Shown here: positions 34,166 to 43,888 of the stretch, in pieces
Layout of the letters: the number at the start of each line of letters is the position of its first letter
Numbering within the stretch: position 1 is the first letter of the stretch
Source: Verrucomicrobiaceae bacterium
GTDB taxonomy: Bacteria > Verrucomicrobiota > Verrucomicrobiia > Verrucomicrobiales > Verrucomicrobiaceae
Length of the DNA stretch: 60,454 nucleotides
Assembly: GCA_947507875.1 (NCBI GenBank)
Contig: CANNQP010000025.1
Location: forward strand, 1-60,454
Direction of reading: 5' to 3'
Translations under genes and position numbers: made by a program
Notes under the pieces: generated by a model
Databases searched by the model: none
Told to the model about the DNA's origin: nothing
The model's input: the letters and a program-made list of their open reading frames with translations, nothing else

Positions 34166-36997
34166 CTATCTAACTTGGTCAGCGAGCTGGGATTGCCATT
34201 GCTCAAAGGCGGTCTTGGCCCGCATGGCTCCGAGCAGATCACCGACTTTTTCACGACTGGCCTGAAGCGGACGCAGCGCTTCTTCTGCCGCCTTTTGGCT
34301 CGCAAGGGTCACCTCGCGATGCTGCTGCTGTAGCTTAGCCTGCTGCTGCACGTAGATGCTGCGCAGCTTGCGCAGAGGCGGCATCAGGGTCTCATCCACC
34401 TCTGGCAAAGCTTCACGCTTCAGCACCCGGTCCATCTCCGCACGATAGGCCAACTGCTCGCGTGGTGCAGCAAAGGGCAGATCGCGCTTCAAGGCTGACA
34501 TGTACTGAGCATCCAAGGTTTGTCGCTGCTGCTCCATGACTTGAGGCGAGTTGGGCGGATTCGATTCACGCAGCTGTTTCAAAAGCGCGGCAAGTTCAGG
34601 GTCGTGCGCGTCCAGGCTCTGCATTTGCTCACGCAGACGAGCCTGCATGGCTTCTTTACCCATAAATCCAGACCAACGTGGAAGGCGCCACAGGACCAGG
34701 TCGTTGTCGCCAGCTTGGGGCTGACGAACGTCCTTGCTACGACCAGAAAACACAGCCCAGCGCTCGTTTTCACCGAGAGCCATGTCGGTGATGACCTGAG
34801 GTGTTTCCTGACGCCAGACTTCCTCGGCAGTGGCGCTTTCATAGAGCCGCAGCGTGGCATCCGTCCAGCTCGTCAGCAGCAGCCTGCCACCGTCCACAGC
34901 AACCCCAGCCTGTGGCGTGGGTTGACCACGCATCAAAGGTGGCAAAGTCGCCAACACATCCAGTTCCGGCAGTTTCAGAAGCTTCGGTGAGCTGCTGGAC
35001 ACCAAGGACATCCCTGCACCAGGAGGCCCCATGAATCGCGTCAGGTAGCCGAGCTGCTTCACCGCCAATTCTTTGAAATGCATCGTGCTTACATCAAGCT
35101 GCGTGATAGCCGGTCGGAACTGCCGCTTTTCCCCCGGAATAAGCTCTGAACTTGTCAGCAGCACGCTCATGGCATCAGGCATCAAGGTCATGGCGTAGAG
35201 GCGATTTTTGAAGGCTTCCAGAGGTTGAAATCCATGATCCTGTCCGACTTTCCAAACGAACAATGTCTGAAAGACATCTTCCGTATCTTTTTCAGGCGAG
35301 CCACCCGCGAGCACGATCTCATGCGCAGGCAGATAAACCGCTGCCAAGAGGCGATTGTTGGGAAAGGCCAGCTGATGAAGCAGCTTTCCCTTCGTGAGAT
35401 CAACCAGAGCGATTTTGTCCGAAGTGTTGCTGTAGAGCATCGCCTGCGTTTCATCCGGAGTGACCTGCAGACGCATGATTTCCCCCATGTCTGGATTGAG
35501 TGATCCCGCCTGCTTTTGGTTTGCAGTATCCCACAGCCGCATGGTCTTGTCCTGACTGATGGAAAGCACCCGTCTGCCGCCTCGGGTCAGCTTCACGGCA
35601 TAGACGGCACCCTTGTGTCCTGAGAAACGAGCGACCTCCCCGATAGGCCCATCGAGAGGGATAGGATCAAAAGGTTCCACGCGGGGCACTAGCAGCCGCT
35701 CGCTCAAAAGGGGGCGCGTCGCAGGTGGTGTCCGTTCCGTTGCAACGACAGGCAGGGCAGGCTTGTCGGCCATGGTTTTTCGCAGAGGGGCTGCGATTGC
35801 CACTGGTTGCGGTTTCACGGGGATAGAAGGGGGGCTTAGCGCCGGCTCGACCTGGCTAAGCTCAGCCGCAACTGGCTTCAGATTTAGCGTCGTTGCCTGG
35901 TCTTGGACGCGAAGGCGATTCTTCAACAACAACACAGCCAAACCGAGCACAAGCAGCACGCACGCCATGCCCCAACCCATGGGCGAAAGACGGCGCCAAA
36001 ACTGGGCAAGCAGGGACGGACGATAGCTGCTGTCCAGTTCGGCTGGCTCCTGCTGAACCTGCGGATGACTGACTGCTGGCTGCGGGGCAAAGTCGGCGGT
36101 GGTGGCAGGTCGATCCCTAGCACCTGCGGTCGGCATGGATATCGGCAGGGTCGATGCAGGCGTGGCATACAGCGCTGCGCGAACCTCGGCTGCTTTTTGA
36201 AAACGTGCCTCCGGCTCGGGCTGGAGACATTTGGCAATGATCGCTGCGAAGCCCTCGGGCAGGCCGTGCTGAATCTGTGCACCCGCTGCAGCTGGCGTCT
36301 GTCCCGTCAGCATCTCATGCATGACGACACCCAATGAATAAATGTCGGCTCGATGATCCACGCTAGCGCCGATGATCAGTCGCTCCGGCGCGGTGTAGTC
36401 AGGCGTACCATATTCGATCTCATCTGCCACGGTTTGTGCACCGGCCTCACGGGCGAGGCCAAAGTCAGCCACCTTGACGTGAAGGTCTTGCGTGATCAAA
36501 ATATTGGCAGGCTTGATATCACGATGCGCGACGCCGTGATCATGAGCAAATTGCAATGCCTCGCATAGCTCGGTGACGATGCGACGAGCTCGCTCGGCTG
36601 TGATGTCACCACGACGCGTCAGTTTGTGTAAATCCGTACCATCGACAAACTCCATGACCAGGAAAAGATGACCCGCGCAGGTCTGGCCAAAGTCAAAGAC
36701 GGCAACAATGTGCGGATGGACGAGACGTGCCATGGAGCGAGCCTCTTTGATGAAGCGCTGCACATCCTCCTGTCGCTTGGCAGAACTCGCGGGAAGCACT
36801 TTGATAGCAACCCAGCGATCAAGCGACACCTGCCGTGCCCGATAAACAGCCCCCATGCCACCGATGCCAACGATGTCATGAATTTCATACTGAGGCAGCA
36901 GCGCGGCCAATTCCTCCAGCGAGGGAAATTCAAGCTCCGGCCCCGTATCGAGAGCAGGCGGGCCAGGGGATGGAGAAACGGAAGAAGAATCGGGCAT
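34166..36997 (-). CDS. Membrane Ser/Thr protein kinase with C-terminal WD40-like propeller
   Basis: A 943-residue PknB-type kinase. The kinase domain (about 38-300) has the glycine loop GIGGMGAVYRA, K66 in VAIK, HRDIKPANIL with D160, and DFGLA with D178. All catalytic residues are present. A transmembrane segment (about 337-355, MACVLLVLGLAVLLLK) separates it from an extracytoplasmic part. That part carries a propeller-like region (about 440-780) starting GHKGAVYAVKLTRGGRRVLSIS and a helical tail rich in Q, R and E. ATG 36997 is chosen over an in-frame TTG at 37009. The propeller may sense a ligand or bind partners. Confidence 0.92.
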   Translation of the reverse strand: MPDSSSVSPSPGPPALDTGPELEFPSLEELAALLPQYEIHDIVGIGGMGAVYRARQVSLDRWVAIKVLPASSAKRQEDVQRFIKEARSMARLVHPHIVAVFDFGQTCAGHLFLVMEFVDGTDLHKLTRRGDITAERARRIVTELCEALQFAHDHGVAHRDIKPANILITQDLHVKVADFGLAREAGAQTVADEIEYGTPDYTAPERLIIGASVDHRADIYSLGVVMHEMLTGQTPAAAGAQIQHGLPEGFAAIIAKCLQPEPEARFQKAAEVRAALYATPASTLPISMPTAGARDRPATTADFAPQPAVSHPQVQQEPAELDSSYRPSLLAQFWRRLSPMGWGMACVLLVLGLAVLLLKNRLRVQDQATTLNLKPVAAELSQVEPALSPPSIPVKPQPVAIAAPLRKTMADKPALPVVATERTPPATRPLLSERLLVPRVEPFDPIPLDGPIGEVARFSGHKGAVYAVKLTRGGRRVLSISQDKTMRLWDTANQKQAGSLNPDMGEIMRLQVTPDETQAMLYSNTSDKIALVDLTKGKLLHQLAFPNNRLLAAVYLPAHEIVLAGGSPEKDTEDVFQTLFVWKVGQDHGFQPLEAFKNRLYAMTLMPDAMSVLLTSSELIPGEKRQFRPAITQLDVSTMHFKELAVKQLGYLTRFMGPPGAGMSLVSSSSPKLLKLPELDVLATLPPLMRGQPTPQAGVAVDGGRLLLTSWTDATLRLYESATAEEVWRQETPQVITDMALGENERWAVFSGRSKDVRQPQAGDNDLVLWRLPRWSGFMGKEAMQARLREQMQSLDAHDPELAALLKQLRESNPPNSPQVMEQQRQTLDAQYMSALKRDLPFAAPREQLAYRAEMDRVLKREALPEVDETLMPPLRKLRSIYVQQQAKLQQQHREVTLASQKAAEEALRPLQASREKVGDLLGAMRAKTAFEQWQSQLADQVR

Positions 36998-37056
36998 TCT
37001 TTGCAACAATCTCTAAGCTAAATAGCAGGCCAGCGGTGAAGTGTGCCAGCTTTTCC

Positions 37057-37761
37057 TCACAAGCCGTGCGGAATGCCCACTCTGCAGTCTTTTGCGGAAA
37101 AGCGCCCCTCGCTGAGGAACAGGTGTGCCGCCCGCCAGACACGTGGGTGAAAAAGCACGGTGAAATGATCAATCGGCAACACGGCGAAGTCAGTGAGACC
37201 GTCCACCCGACCTCCCTGCACCGTCACCAAACCATCGTTTTCAGAGCCGAGGACATGGGAGAAGAGGGGGAAAATCGGCCGATTGCCCATCAAGACACCT
37301 GTTTCGGGCGGGACGGGGCCGAGACGGCGAGCCGTATCCTCCACCCGCGTGCCAAGCTCATCGACCACAGGACCGAGCAACCACCGCGCCCAACGCAGAG
37401 GACGCAGAAAATCGATGATCTCGCTGCCTTGATTCGGGGGCACAAGCAAGACCGATCGACCCAGAGGAAAGGTCGCCGGGCGGGAAGCGGCCCACCTACG
37501 AAAAATCAGCCCGCCTAGCGAATGCGTGACGAAATGAACCCTAGCTCCTTCGGGCAAATCCAGAGAATCCAGCACCGGTCGCAGGTAACGATCCGCGGCC
37601 TCGGCAATCGTGGCACGGTGCGAAGGATACCCCACTGCACGCACGCTCCAACCACGTAAGCGAAGCGACCAACCGAACGGACAGAGGCTATGCACCGAAC
37701 GCCCCAAGCCATGCAGCAAAATGACGACGTCACGGGAAGGATCAGCGAGAGGTTCTGGCAT
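37057..37761 (-). CDS. Alpha/beta hydrolase (lipase/esterase-like)
   Basis: A 234-residue serine hydrolase. It has DVVILLHGLGRSVHSL (oxyanion region), the nucleophile elbow HFVTHSLGGLIFRRW with its Ser, an acid in the C-terminal half and a late histidine (PIDHFTVLF). The DPNQGS-like segment VPPNQGSEIIDFLRP resembles PGAP1-type or esterase family members. Start ATG 37761 begins just before the hydrolase core; an in-frame ATG at 37833 would add 24 hydrophobic residues that could be a signal or anchor. It follows the second sulfatase gene on the same strand. Confidence 0.82.
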   Translation of the reverse strand: MPEPLADPSRDVVILLHGLGRSVHSLCPFGWSLRLRGWSVRAVGYPSHRATIAEAADRYLRPVLDSLDLPEGARVHFVTHSLGGLIFRRWAASRPATFPLGRSVLLVPPNQGSEIIDFLRPLRWARWLLGPVVDELGTRVEDTARRLGPVPPETGVLMGNRPIFPLFSHVLGSENDGLVTVQGGRVDGLTDFAVLPIDHFTVLFHPRVWRAAHLFLSEGRFSAKDCRVGIPHGL

Positions 37762-37858
37762 GGTAAAACCTAGCGAACTTAGGCCTGAGGAAGATGAGAA
37801 CAACAAGGCAACCACATTTGCGGTGCAAGCCATCAGGCCTGCGGAGTGCTCAGCGAAT

Positions 37859-39247
37859 TCACTCCGCCTTCTTTTTCTTCTTCCCGGCGGCTTTCTTGGG
37901 ATCCGTTCCCCCGTTAGGACTGAGACGCTTCCACCAGTCGGGACCTTCTGCATCCACCTGTGTGTTGTGAGCGATGAGGCGAGTTTTCATCTCTTGAAAG
38001 CGCTGCCGTTGCGTATCCTTGACGTCGTTGGTTTCTTTTGGGTCGTTCTTCAGATTGTAGAGCTCAAACTCTGTCAGCTCAGCATCGGCGAGGATCTTCC
38101 AATCGTCCAACCGCATGGCGATTTTGGCATTCGGAGCCATGTGCAGACGCCAGAAGAGCGGCTGCGGGCGCTCGAGCTTCGTCGCGCTACCATTCAGAGC
38201 CGCCAGGGCATTCACGCCATCGAGGGTTCGATCCTTCGGCACCTCAACCCCAGCGATGCTGAGCATGGTGGGAAACACATCGCTGCCGATCAAAGGCACA
38301 TCGCTCGTGGTGCCAGGCGGAATCTTGCCGGGCCAACGGGCGAGGCCAGGCACGCGGATACCGCCCTCATGCAAATCGCGTTTCCGACCACGAAGACCGC
38401 CACTGGAGCCGCGGCCTGCAGACTTGATGCCATCACCCTCGGGGCCGTTGTCGGAGGTAAAGAAGACAAAGGTGCTATTGGCTAGCTTCTGCTCGTCGAG
38501 CGTCCTCATGAGCATACCGAAGGCATGATCCATCTGCGTGACGTTGGCGTGATGCTCACGCTGGATGTCATCGGTGAGGTCGGGATACAGGGCTTTGAAC
38601 TTGGGATCAGACTTGATGGGATAATGCGGCTCATGCGTCCACACGGCGAGAAAGAAAGGCTTCGACGCATCTCGCTTTTCCTTCAGCCAAGTGATTGCTT
38701 CCGCGACGACGAGCGGCGCGGAATAACCCTGCATGGGGCCGACGGGCTGGCCGTTGCGGGCGAAGTTGTCCGGATTCTCGTGGGTGGGTGCGGCATTGTT
38801 CTGCGTGGCCAGCCACCAGTCGTAGCCGTGGTCGCCCGGTTGCGGATGGGTAGGATGGTTGAAGAAGCCGTTGAGGTGCCATTTGCCGCTGTGGCAGGTG
38901 CTGTAGCCCGCTTTTTTCAGCAGTAAGGGCAGCGTCACTTCACTCGTACGCAGATGTACCTCCGAGCCCTCCGCGATCCAGGTATAAACGCCATTTCGAT
39001 GCGGAGTGCGCCCTGTCAGCAAGGCCGAGCGCGAGGGACTGCAGACGGCACTGCCAGAGTAGCACTGGGTGAGCCTCACGCCTTGCTTGGCAAAGGCGTC
39101 CAAATTGGGCGACTGAATGATCGGATGGCCAAAAGAACCCAAATCGCCATAGCCCAAATCATCTGCGAGGAAGAGAACAAAGTTCGTCGGTGCCGAAAAG
39201 GACGAATGCAGGAGCAACACAGAGGTGAGAAAAACGAGGAGGCGCAT
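37859..39247 (-). CDS. Secreted formylglycine-type sulfatase (second copy)
   Basis: A 462-residue sulfatase with a signal peptide (MRLLVFLTSVLLLHSSFSA). Metal-site D29/D30 lie in FVLFLADDLGYGDLG, and C69 in CSPSRSALLTGR is converted to formylglycine. Later motifs are SGKWHLNGFF and TSDNGPEGDG. It is about 80 residues shorter than the sulfatase at 15941 and only broadly similar, so the substrates probably differ. ATG 39298, 1 bp after the upstream stop, is an alternative start, but the 39247 start gives a classical signal peptide. The tail is lysine-rich (KKAAGKKKKKAE). Confidence 0.92.
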   Translation of the reverse strand: MRLLVFLTSVLLLHSSFSAPTNFVLFLADDLGYGDLGSFGHPIIQSPNLDAFAKQGVRLTQCYSGSAVCSPSRSALLTGRTPHRNGVYTWIAEGSEVHLRTSEVTLPLLLKKAGYSTCHSGKWHLNGFFNHPTHPQPGDHGYDWWLATQNNAAPTHENPDNFARNGQPVGPMQGYSAPLVVAEAITWLKEKRDASKPFFLAVWTHEPHYPIKSDPKFKALYPDLTDDIQREHHANVTQMDHAFGMLMRTLDEQKLANSTFVFFTSDNGPEGDGIKSAGRGSSGGLRGRKRDLHEGGIRVPGLARWPGKIPPGTTSDVPLIGSDVFPTMLSIAGVEVPKDRTLDGVNALAALNGSATKLERPQPLFWRLHMAPNAKIAMRLDDWKILADAELTEFELYNLKNDPKETNDVKDTQRQRFQEMKTRLIAHNTQVDAEGPDWWKRLSPNGGTDPKKAAGKKKKKAE

Positions 39248-39299
39248 GCATGCGGAACGCCACCAGCGACCAAGATCCTTCAGCAGCTTCTTACCCATC

Positions 39300-40532
39300 T
39301 CACCGCAGGCGGCAGGCCACAAGGCGCTCACTGTCACGGGCGAAAAAGACGCCATCCGCAAAAGCGGCATGGCTACGATGCCCTGCGCGCAAGATTTGCC
39401 AACTGGCTAGTTGATCGTAGCGGCTTGCATCCGCGCGCAGCACACGCAATTCACCATCTTCGGTAAGCATCAGTAGTTTGTTACCCACGGCGAGCAAGGT
39501 GCCGCCGGGCAACCGCTCAGGCGATTCCCAAGCGAGATCTCCTTCCGCGCTGATGCAGCGCAGGTTCATGCCTGTTTCCTGCCTACCGTGAAAGCCAAAC
39601 ACGTGGCCTGCCAAAAACACGGGCGTGGCGTAGTGACAATCCAGCACGCGGTCTCGGCTCCAGCTTTCTTCCAAAGCCGTCGGTTTCCGCGTGAAGACGT
39701 GCGCACCGACGCCATAACCGGCTGAGACGAGCCAGCGATCCTGCCCACAGGCAATCGGCGTGGCAGCATTCACACTGGCATCCATGCTTGAACGCAGGCG
39801 TGTGTTCGCTGCGATGGAGCCATCTGCCGCATTGACAAGCCAAAGTTGGTTACGCATCCAGGCCAAAATCTGCGCTTGCCCAACGGCAACGGGCGAGGCA
39901 TAACCCGCCTCGTCATCCACCGCCATCCAGGCCACCTGGCCCGTACTGGCCTCCAGGGCGACGAGGCCTGCGGCTTTGCCATTCTGGCTGCCACCAGCGG
40001 CGATGATGACATGGCCCCCAAGCACGAGCGGCGACGGCGCACGGCCAAAGAATCCCTGAGGTGAAGTCAGGGCCGAGGCGGTGTCATAGCTCCAAAGCTC
40101 ACGACCACTGGCCAGATCCAGCGCGGTGACGCGCCCCTCAGGCCCAAGGGTAAAGACACGCCCCTCGGCCACGGTCGGCACCGCGCGCGGCCCGTTGTCA
40201 AAGCCGAAGCTGTCCACATAATCGGTAACATAGGTGCTACGCCACAGCACACGGCCCGTCGCAGCATCCAGCGCCTCCGTGGTCATGTCACCGCCTTCCC
40301 GGTGGAAGAGGATGACTTTACCCGCGCTGACCACCGGCCCGGCAAAACCCGAGCCTGCCGCCTTTTCCCAAAGAGGTTTCAGATCCGTCGGCAAGACCTC
40401 GGGCAAAGCGGGCTCATCCACGGCAGCGATACCATTCCGACTGGGCCCGAGAAACTGCGGCCAATCAGCAGCAGAAAGACTCGCCGCCGCTGCGGTGAGA
40501 ACGATCCAAAGGAAGGACAAGAGCGTGCGCAT
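39300..40532 (-). CDS. PQQ-like beta-propeller repeat protein, exported
   Basis: A 410-residue exported protein with signal peptide MRTLLSFLWIVLTAAAASLSA. The mature protein begins ADWPQFLGPSRNG, the hallmark of the planctomycete/verrucomicrobial outer-membrane-assembly-like PQQ repeat family. Repeats such as EALDAATGRVLWRSTY, TALDLASGRELWSYD and VALEASTGQVAWMAV form propeller blades. There are no obvious catalytic residues for a quinoprotein dehydrogenase, so a binding or scaffold role is likely. It is between the metallo-hydrolase and the sulfatase on one strand with short gaps. Confidence 0.9.
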   Translation of the reverse strand: MRTLLSFLWIVLTAAAASLSAADWPQFLGPSRNGIAAVDEPALPEVLPTDLKPLWEKAAGSGFAGPVVSAGKVILFHREGGDMTTEALDAATGRVLWRSTYVTDYVDSFGFDNGPRAVPTVAEGRVFTLGPEGRVTALDLASGRELWSYDTASALTSPQGFFGRAPSPLVLGGHVIIAAGGSQNGKAAGLVALEASTGQVAWMAVDDEAGYASPVAVGQAQILAWMRNQLWLVNAADGSIAANTRLRSSMDASVNAATPIACGQDRWLVSAGYGVGAHVFTRKPTALEESWSRDRVLDCHYATPVFLAGHVFGFHGRQETGMNLRCISAEGDLAWESPERLPGGTLLAVGNKLLMLTEDGELRVLRADASRYDQLASWQILRAGHRSHAAFADGVFFARDSERLVACRLR

Positions 40533-40560
40533 GAGTGGCAGAGCTACGTTTGCCAGGGCT

Positions 40561-41454
40561 TCAGGAACGGGCTTTCTCGAGGCAGAGCCTTATGCCATCT
40601 GCGCACATCGAGGTGCCATTCGACATTTGCAGCCGCTGCCAGTCTGACTCCGTGATGCCGAGAGAAGTCGCCAGCGCGTGTTCACGCGCAGCATGACTTG
40701 CGCGCACGGCGGCGGCATCCTGTCCGGCCGCCAGGTCCGCACGCACGGCCTCATGCACCTGACGAAGGCGTTCACCATAACGCGCAAGATGCTCTGCCGC
40801 GTCGAGGACTTCACCGAAATGAGTCAGGTAAAGCCGTTCCAGTCCGGCAGCGGCCAGGCGATCGACCGAAGCGATGTAGGGGCCGGGCTCGAACTGTGGC
40901 GGCGCGGTGGTCACGGACAGATAATCCGTGCCGAGGAGGCGCATGCCAGCCACATCACCCGTGAAGCAACTGCCGCCCAGCAAAAAGGCCAAGTGATGCC
41001 GAGCATGACCGGGCGTATCCCAAGCGATGAGCTCAGCCCCGCCCCCGAGGGAGAGGCGATCTCCGTCATTCAAGACCGTCACGCGCTCCGCAGGGGCAGG
41101 CAGCATCTGTCCCCACAAAGCATCCATCTGCTCCTGATAGACCATGCGCGCACTGGCAATGAGCTTAACCGGATCGATGAGGTGACGCGCGGCATTTGCG
41201 TGGCAATAGACTTGGGCGCCCTGCTGTGCCCACCAGCCTGCCGCCCCAGCGTGGTCCAGATGAATGTGGGTGACCAGCACGTGGCGCACGTCTTTTTCCG
41301 CAAAGCCTAGCGCATGCAGCGCAGAGCGCAGGGTAGTTAACGTCGAGCCCGGCCCCGTTTCGATCAGCGCCAGTCCGTCATCACCCTCGATAACATAAGA
41401 AGCGATGAGGCCAGGGGTGTTTTGAAAATGAAGATCCAGGGTATGAACACGCAC
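40561..41454 (-). CDS. Metallo-beta-lactamase-fold hydrolase
   Basis: A 297-residue cytosolic MBL-fold hydrolase. Metal motifs are VLVTHIHLDHAGAAG (HxHxDH), a later His in WDTPGHARHHLAFLL, the bridging Asp in GGSCFTGDVAGM and a C-terminal His in RLYLTHFGEVLD. The layout fits glyoxalase II/RNase Z-like members, but the exact substrate is unknown. A bound pair of metal ions is expected. It is the first of a run with the PQQ-like protein (28-bp gap), sulfatase and alpha/beta hydrolase genes. Confidence 0.9.
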   Translation of the reverse strand: MRVHTLDLHFQNTPGLIASYVIEGDDGLALIETGPGSTLTTLRSALHALGFAEKDVRHVLVTHIHLDHAGAAGWWAQQGAQVYCHANAARHLIDPVKLIASARMVYQEQMDALWGQMLPAPAERVTVLNDGDRLSLGGGAELIAWDTPGHARHHLAFLLGGSCFTGDVAGMRLLGTDYLSVTTAPPQFEPGPYIASVDRLAAAGLERLYLTHFGEVLDAAEHLARYGERLRQVHEAVRADLAAGQDAAAVRASHAAREHALATSLGITESDWQRLQMSNGTSMCADGIRLCLEKARS

Positions 41455-41487
41455 GAAGGTCGCGAAGGGGGGAAAAGGGCTGGGGGC

Positions 41488-42723
41488 TTAATAAACGATC
41501 GCCTCATACTCGATGGGGAGACGACCTCCATCCAGTTCAGGAATCAGTTCAGCAGGAATCGGAGGAATGTCGGCATCAAGAATAGCGCGCAGGGTTAACT
41601 CCCTCATGCGCGGGTCGGCATCGCGTGCATCAGAGAGAATTTTTAGATCCTGAGGCACCCCACGCTGATCCACGAAGAATCGAAAACGCACACGCCCGAA
41701 ATTGACGGAGTCCCTCGCCAGCCGCACGTAAAGATGCCATTTTTTCTCCACAGCACCTGTCACTTGGCGCATGTAGATGCCGCGCGGCGTCGCAGCCGCG
41801 TCCACCGCGTTGTCACCTTCGCGACTGATGGCTCCGTCGTTCTTGCCCATGCGGGTGAAAGGGCTAAAGGCATCCCGCTCCGGCTTGCCAGCCGTGGCTG
41901 CCACGTCATCGGGCACCGGCACCGCTTTGGCCACGGGCATCGGCGGAGGAGCATCCTGGGGCGCACGCACCTGAGGCCGTGGTGGAGCGGGCTGAGTCGG
42001 CGGTGCATCCTGCGAGGGGGTCGGCTCAGGCTTGGCGACCTCTCGTGGCAAACGCTCGGGCTCCAGGCGCGGCGACTCTTTGTCCATCACCTCCATCATT
42101 TTCGAAAGCTGAGACGTGTCTGCCGGGGTGAGCTTCGCCACCTGCACAGGCGGAGCGACAGGCACCGGAGGGGGGCGGTCAGGCTTAGAGATCGGGTCCA
42201 GCGGGGCCGTCGGGGCCGTCTGGGGTTCTGAGAACTGGGGAGGAGCCGCGGCCGAAAGGGCAGCGGGAGCCCCCGGTGGCATGACAGCCACGGCGTCATT
42301 TTTGATCTGCCCATCACGGTAATCTCGGTTGGCCAGCTCCTGCTTGGTAGGCGCATCCCCCGTTGTCGTTGGCATCATCAGCGTGGCATCTGCTTTTGGG
42401 GGCAAGCGACTGGCCGCCAACGTGTTGCGATCGGATTCAAAGGCCGCATTCGCAGGCTTCACAGCCGAAGCTTCATTCTGCGTGGTACGAATGTAGGCCT
42501 TCGGCATGGGGGGCGCAGGCACGGCGATGATCTGATCGGGAAAGATCATCGTCACCTCTTTCTCCGGCTCAGGTTTGGCCTGAGGTATCAGCTCCGCGAC
42601 GCCCAGCAGACTGCGTCCAGCCTCCGTATGAAAGAGGCCCACAAACAACAGCAAGGCTAGCGCATGGATCACGAAGGATCCTGCGAGTCCTGTCTGGAAA
42701 TACCTGTCGCGGGCGAGGGTCAA
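41488..42723 (-). CDS. TonB-like protein with proline-rich spacer
   Basis: A 411-residue protein with one N-terminal membrane anchor (about 14-31, AGSFVIHALALLLFVGLF). A long proline/alanine-rich segment follows (about 40-280, including APPPMPVAKAVPVPDDV). The C-terminal domain (about 315-411) resembles TonB_C (NFGRVRFRFFVDQRGVPQDL). It could energise an outer-membrane transporter, although ExbB/ExbD are not in the window. The only visible start is TTG at 42723, because ATG is not found before the anchor. It is downstream of a small membrane protein gene on the same strand. Confidence 0.75.
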   Translation of the reverse strand: MTLARDRYFQTGLAGSFVIHALALLLFVGLFHTEAGRSLLGVAELIPQAKPEPEKEVTMIFPDQIIAVPAPPMPKAYIRTTQNEASAVKPANAAFESDRNTLAASRLPPKADATLMMPTTTGDAPTKQELANRDYRDGQIKNDAVAVMPPGAPAALSAAAPPQFSEPQTAPTAPLDPISKPDRPPPVPVAPPVQVAKLTPADTSQLSKMMEVMDKESPRLEPERLPREVAKPEPTPSQDAPPTQPAPPRPQVRAPQDAPPPMPVAKAVPVPDDVAATAGKPERDAFSPFTRMGKNDGAISREGDNAVDAAATPRGIYMRQVTGAVEKKWHLYVRLARDSVNFGRVRFRFFVDQRGVPQDLKILSDARDADPRMRELTLRAILDADIPPIPAELIPELDGGRLPIEYEAIVY

Positions 42724-42799
42724 AGTGTCGGGATAGTGCCCGGATGGGGCTAGGAAGCAAACGCTAGCTGAAGCGGGCCGGAACCGATCTTCGGCTTCC

Positions 42800-43315
42800 C
42801 TAGCGGATGCTGCCCTGCCAGGACTTCGACTGCTGATTGGGCAGGTCCTTCAGCGGCAGCGGCGGCTCCGCCTTCACTTCCGCGCGATGGCCACGGATTT
42901 CCAGGTTTAGGCCAGACTGCAAGTGCGCCTCCTCCAGCCAGAAGCGCAGACGCACGCTCTGGGCCGTGCGCGCAGGCACCTGCGGTGGCGGCTCTGCAGG
43001 CAGGATGTAGGGTGGCACTTCCTTGCCCTGTGTGGTCAGCAGACGCACATCCGGCGGCTGCAAGACGAGCGGACGTGGGCTGATGTTTCGGTAGCGCAGC
43101 TCAATGTCTAAGCGCGCATTGCCGTAGTCGCGCTCCAGGGTGCAGCGATGGATCACCAGCGCGTCAGCCGCAGGCTCGGCGTCACTCACCACGATGGCCT
43201 CAGGATCTCCCTCCATGGCAGGACGATTCTTCATCACCCACAGAGCGATGCTCCCGCTGAGCAGGATCAGCAGCCAGACTTCGATGCGTTTATAAAAAGG
43301 TGGGTTGGTGCTCAT
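42800..43315 (-). CDS. Unknown membrane-anchored periplasmic protein, paired with the TonB-like gene
   Basis: A 171-residue protein I do not recognise. It has an N-terminal membrane segment (about 12-28, VWLLILLSGSIALWVM). The soluble part is beta-rich (TLERDYGNARLDIELRYRNI, then RLLTTQGKEVPPYILPAEPP). It resembles a small immunoglobulin-like DUF2393/DUF3426-type domain, but the match is weak. It lies 76 bp upstream of the TonB-like gene on the same strand and may be part of one envelope complex. Confidence 0.7.
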   Translation of the reverse strand: MSTNPPFYKRIEVWLLILLSGSIALWVMKNRPAMEGDPEAIVVSDAEPAADALVIHRCTLERDYGNARLDIELRYRNISPRPLVLQPPDVRLLTTQGKEVPPYILPAEPPPQVPARTAQSVRLRFWLEEAHLQSGLNLEIRGHRAEVKAEPPLPLKDLPNQQSKSWQGSIR

Positions 43316-43411
43316 GAGCCGCCCATGCTGGCACAGGATGCCCCGCTTGCCAGCACGGTTCTGGATTCATGAGTTGCGTCGCCCAGGCCGTGCGGCACCT
43401 TCCAGTCCGTC

Positions 43412-43807
43412 ATGGAAAGCATCCCCCCTCCCCTCGACGATCCCTCCAGCGTTTCCAAAGAGGAGCGCACGATGGCCATGATCTGCCACCTGCTGCCGTT
43501 GCTGGGCTTTTTGATGCCACATTTCCCTGTCCTGAATTTCATGGCACCGCTCGTGCTCTGGGTGATCAAAAAAGATGGTCTGCCATTTCTGGATCAGCAG
43601 GGCCGAGAGGTGATGAATTTCCAAATCACCATCAGCATCATCGCCTTCCTCGGCGGCCTACTCCTGGCTCTGACTTGGTGGCTGCTGATCCCCATCGCCA
43701 TCGCAGGCGCTTTCGTTCTCGGCGTCGTCATTCTGATGGTTCTCGGCGCCGTTCGAGCGAACGACGGCATCGCCCACCGCTATCCTTTTGCCCTACGCCT
43801 GCTGTAA
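43412..43807 (+). CDS. DUF4870 (Tic20-like) membrane protein
   Basis: A 131-residue integral membrane protein. After a short polar N-terminus (MESIPPPLDDPSSVSKEER) come three or four hydrophobic segments. Family motifs are MAMICHLLPLLGFLMPHFPV, the WVIKKDGLPFLDQQGREVMN loop and a C-terminal AVRANDGIAHRYPFALRLL. This fits DUF4870. Function is unknown, but members are often found with stress or envelope genes. It is a lone + strand gene between two minus-strand blocks. Confidence 0.92.
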   Translation: MESIPPPLDDPSSVSKEERTMAMICHLLPLLGFLMPHFPVLNFMAPLVLWVIKKDGLPFLDQQGREVMNFQITISIIAFLGGLLLALTWWLLIPIAIAGAFVLGVVILMVLGAVRANDGIAHRYPFALRLL

Positions 43808-43888
43808 AAGTAGAAGCGCCATTGCCTGATTGGCCCCAACGATCCTTGAGATCGCCGGATGCCTTCCTTCCCAATGGATGCTTCGACT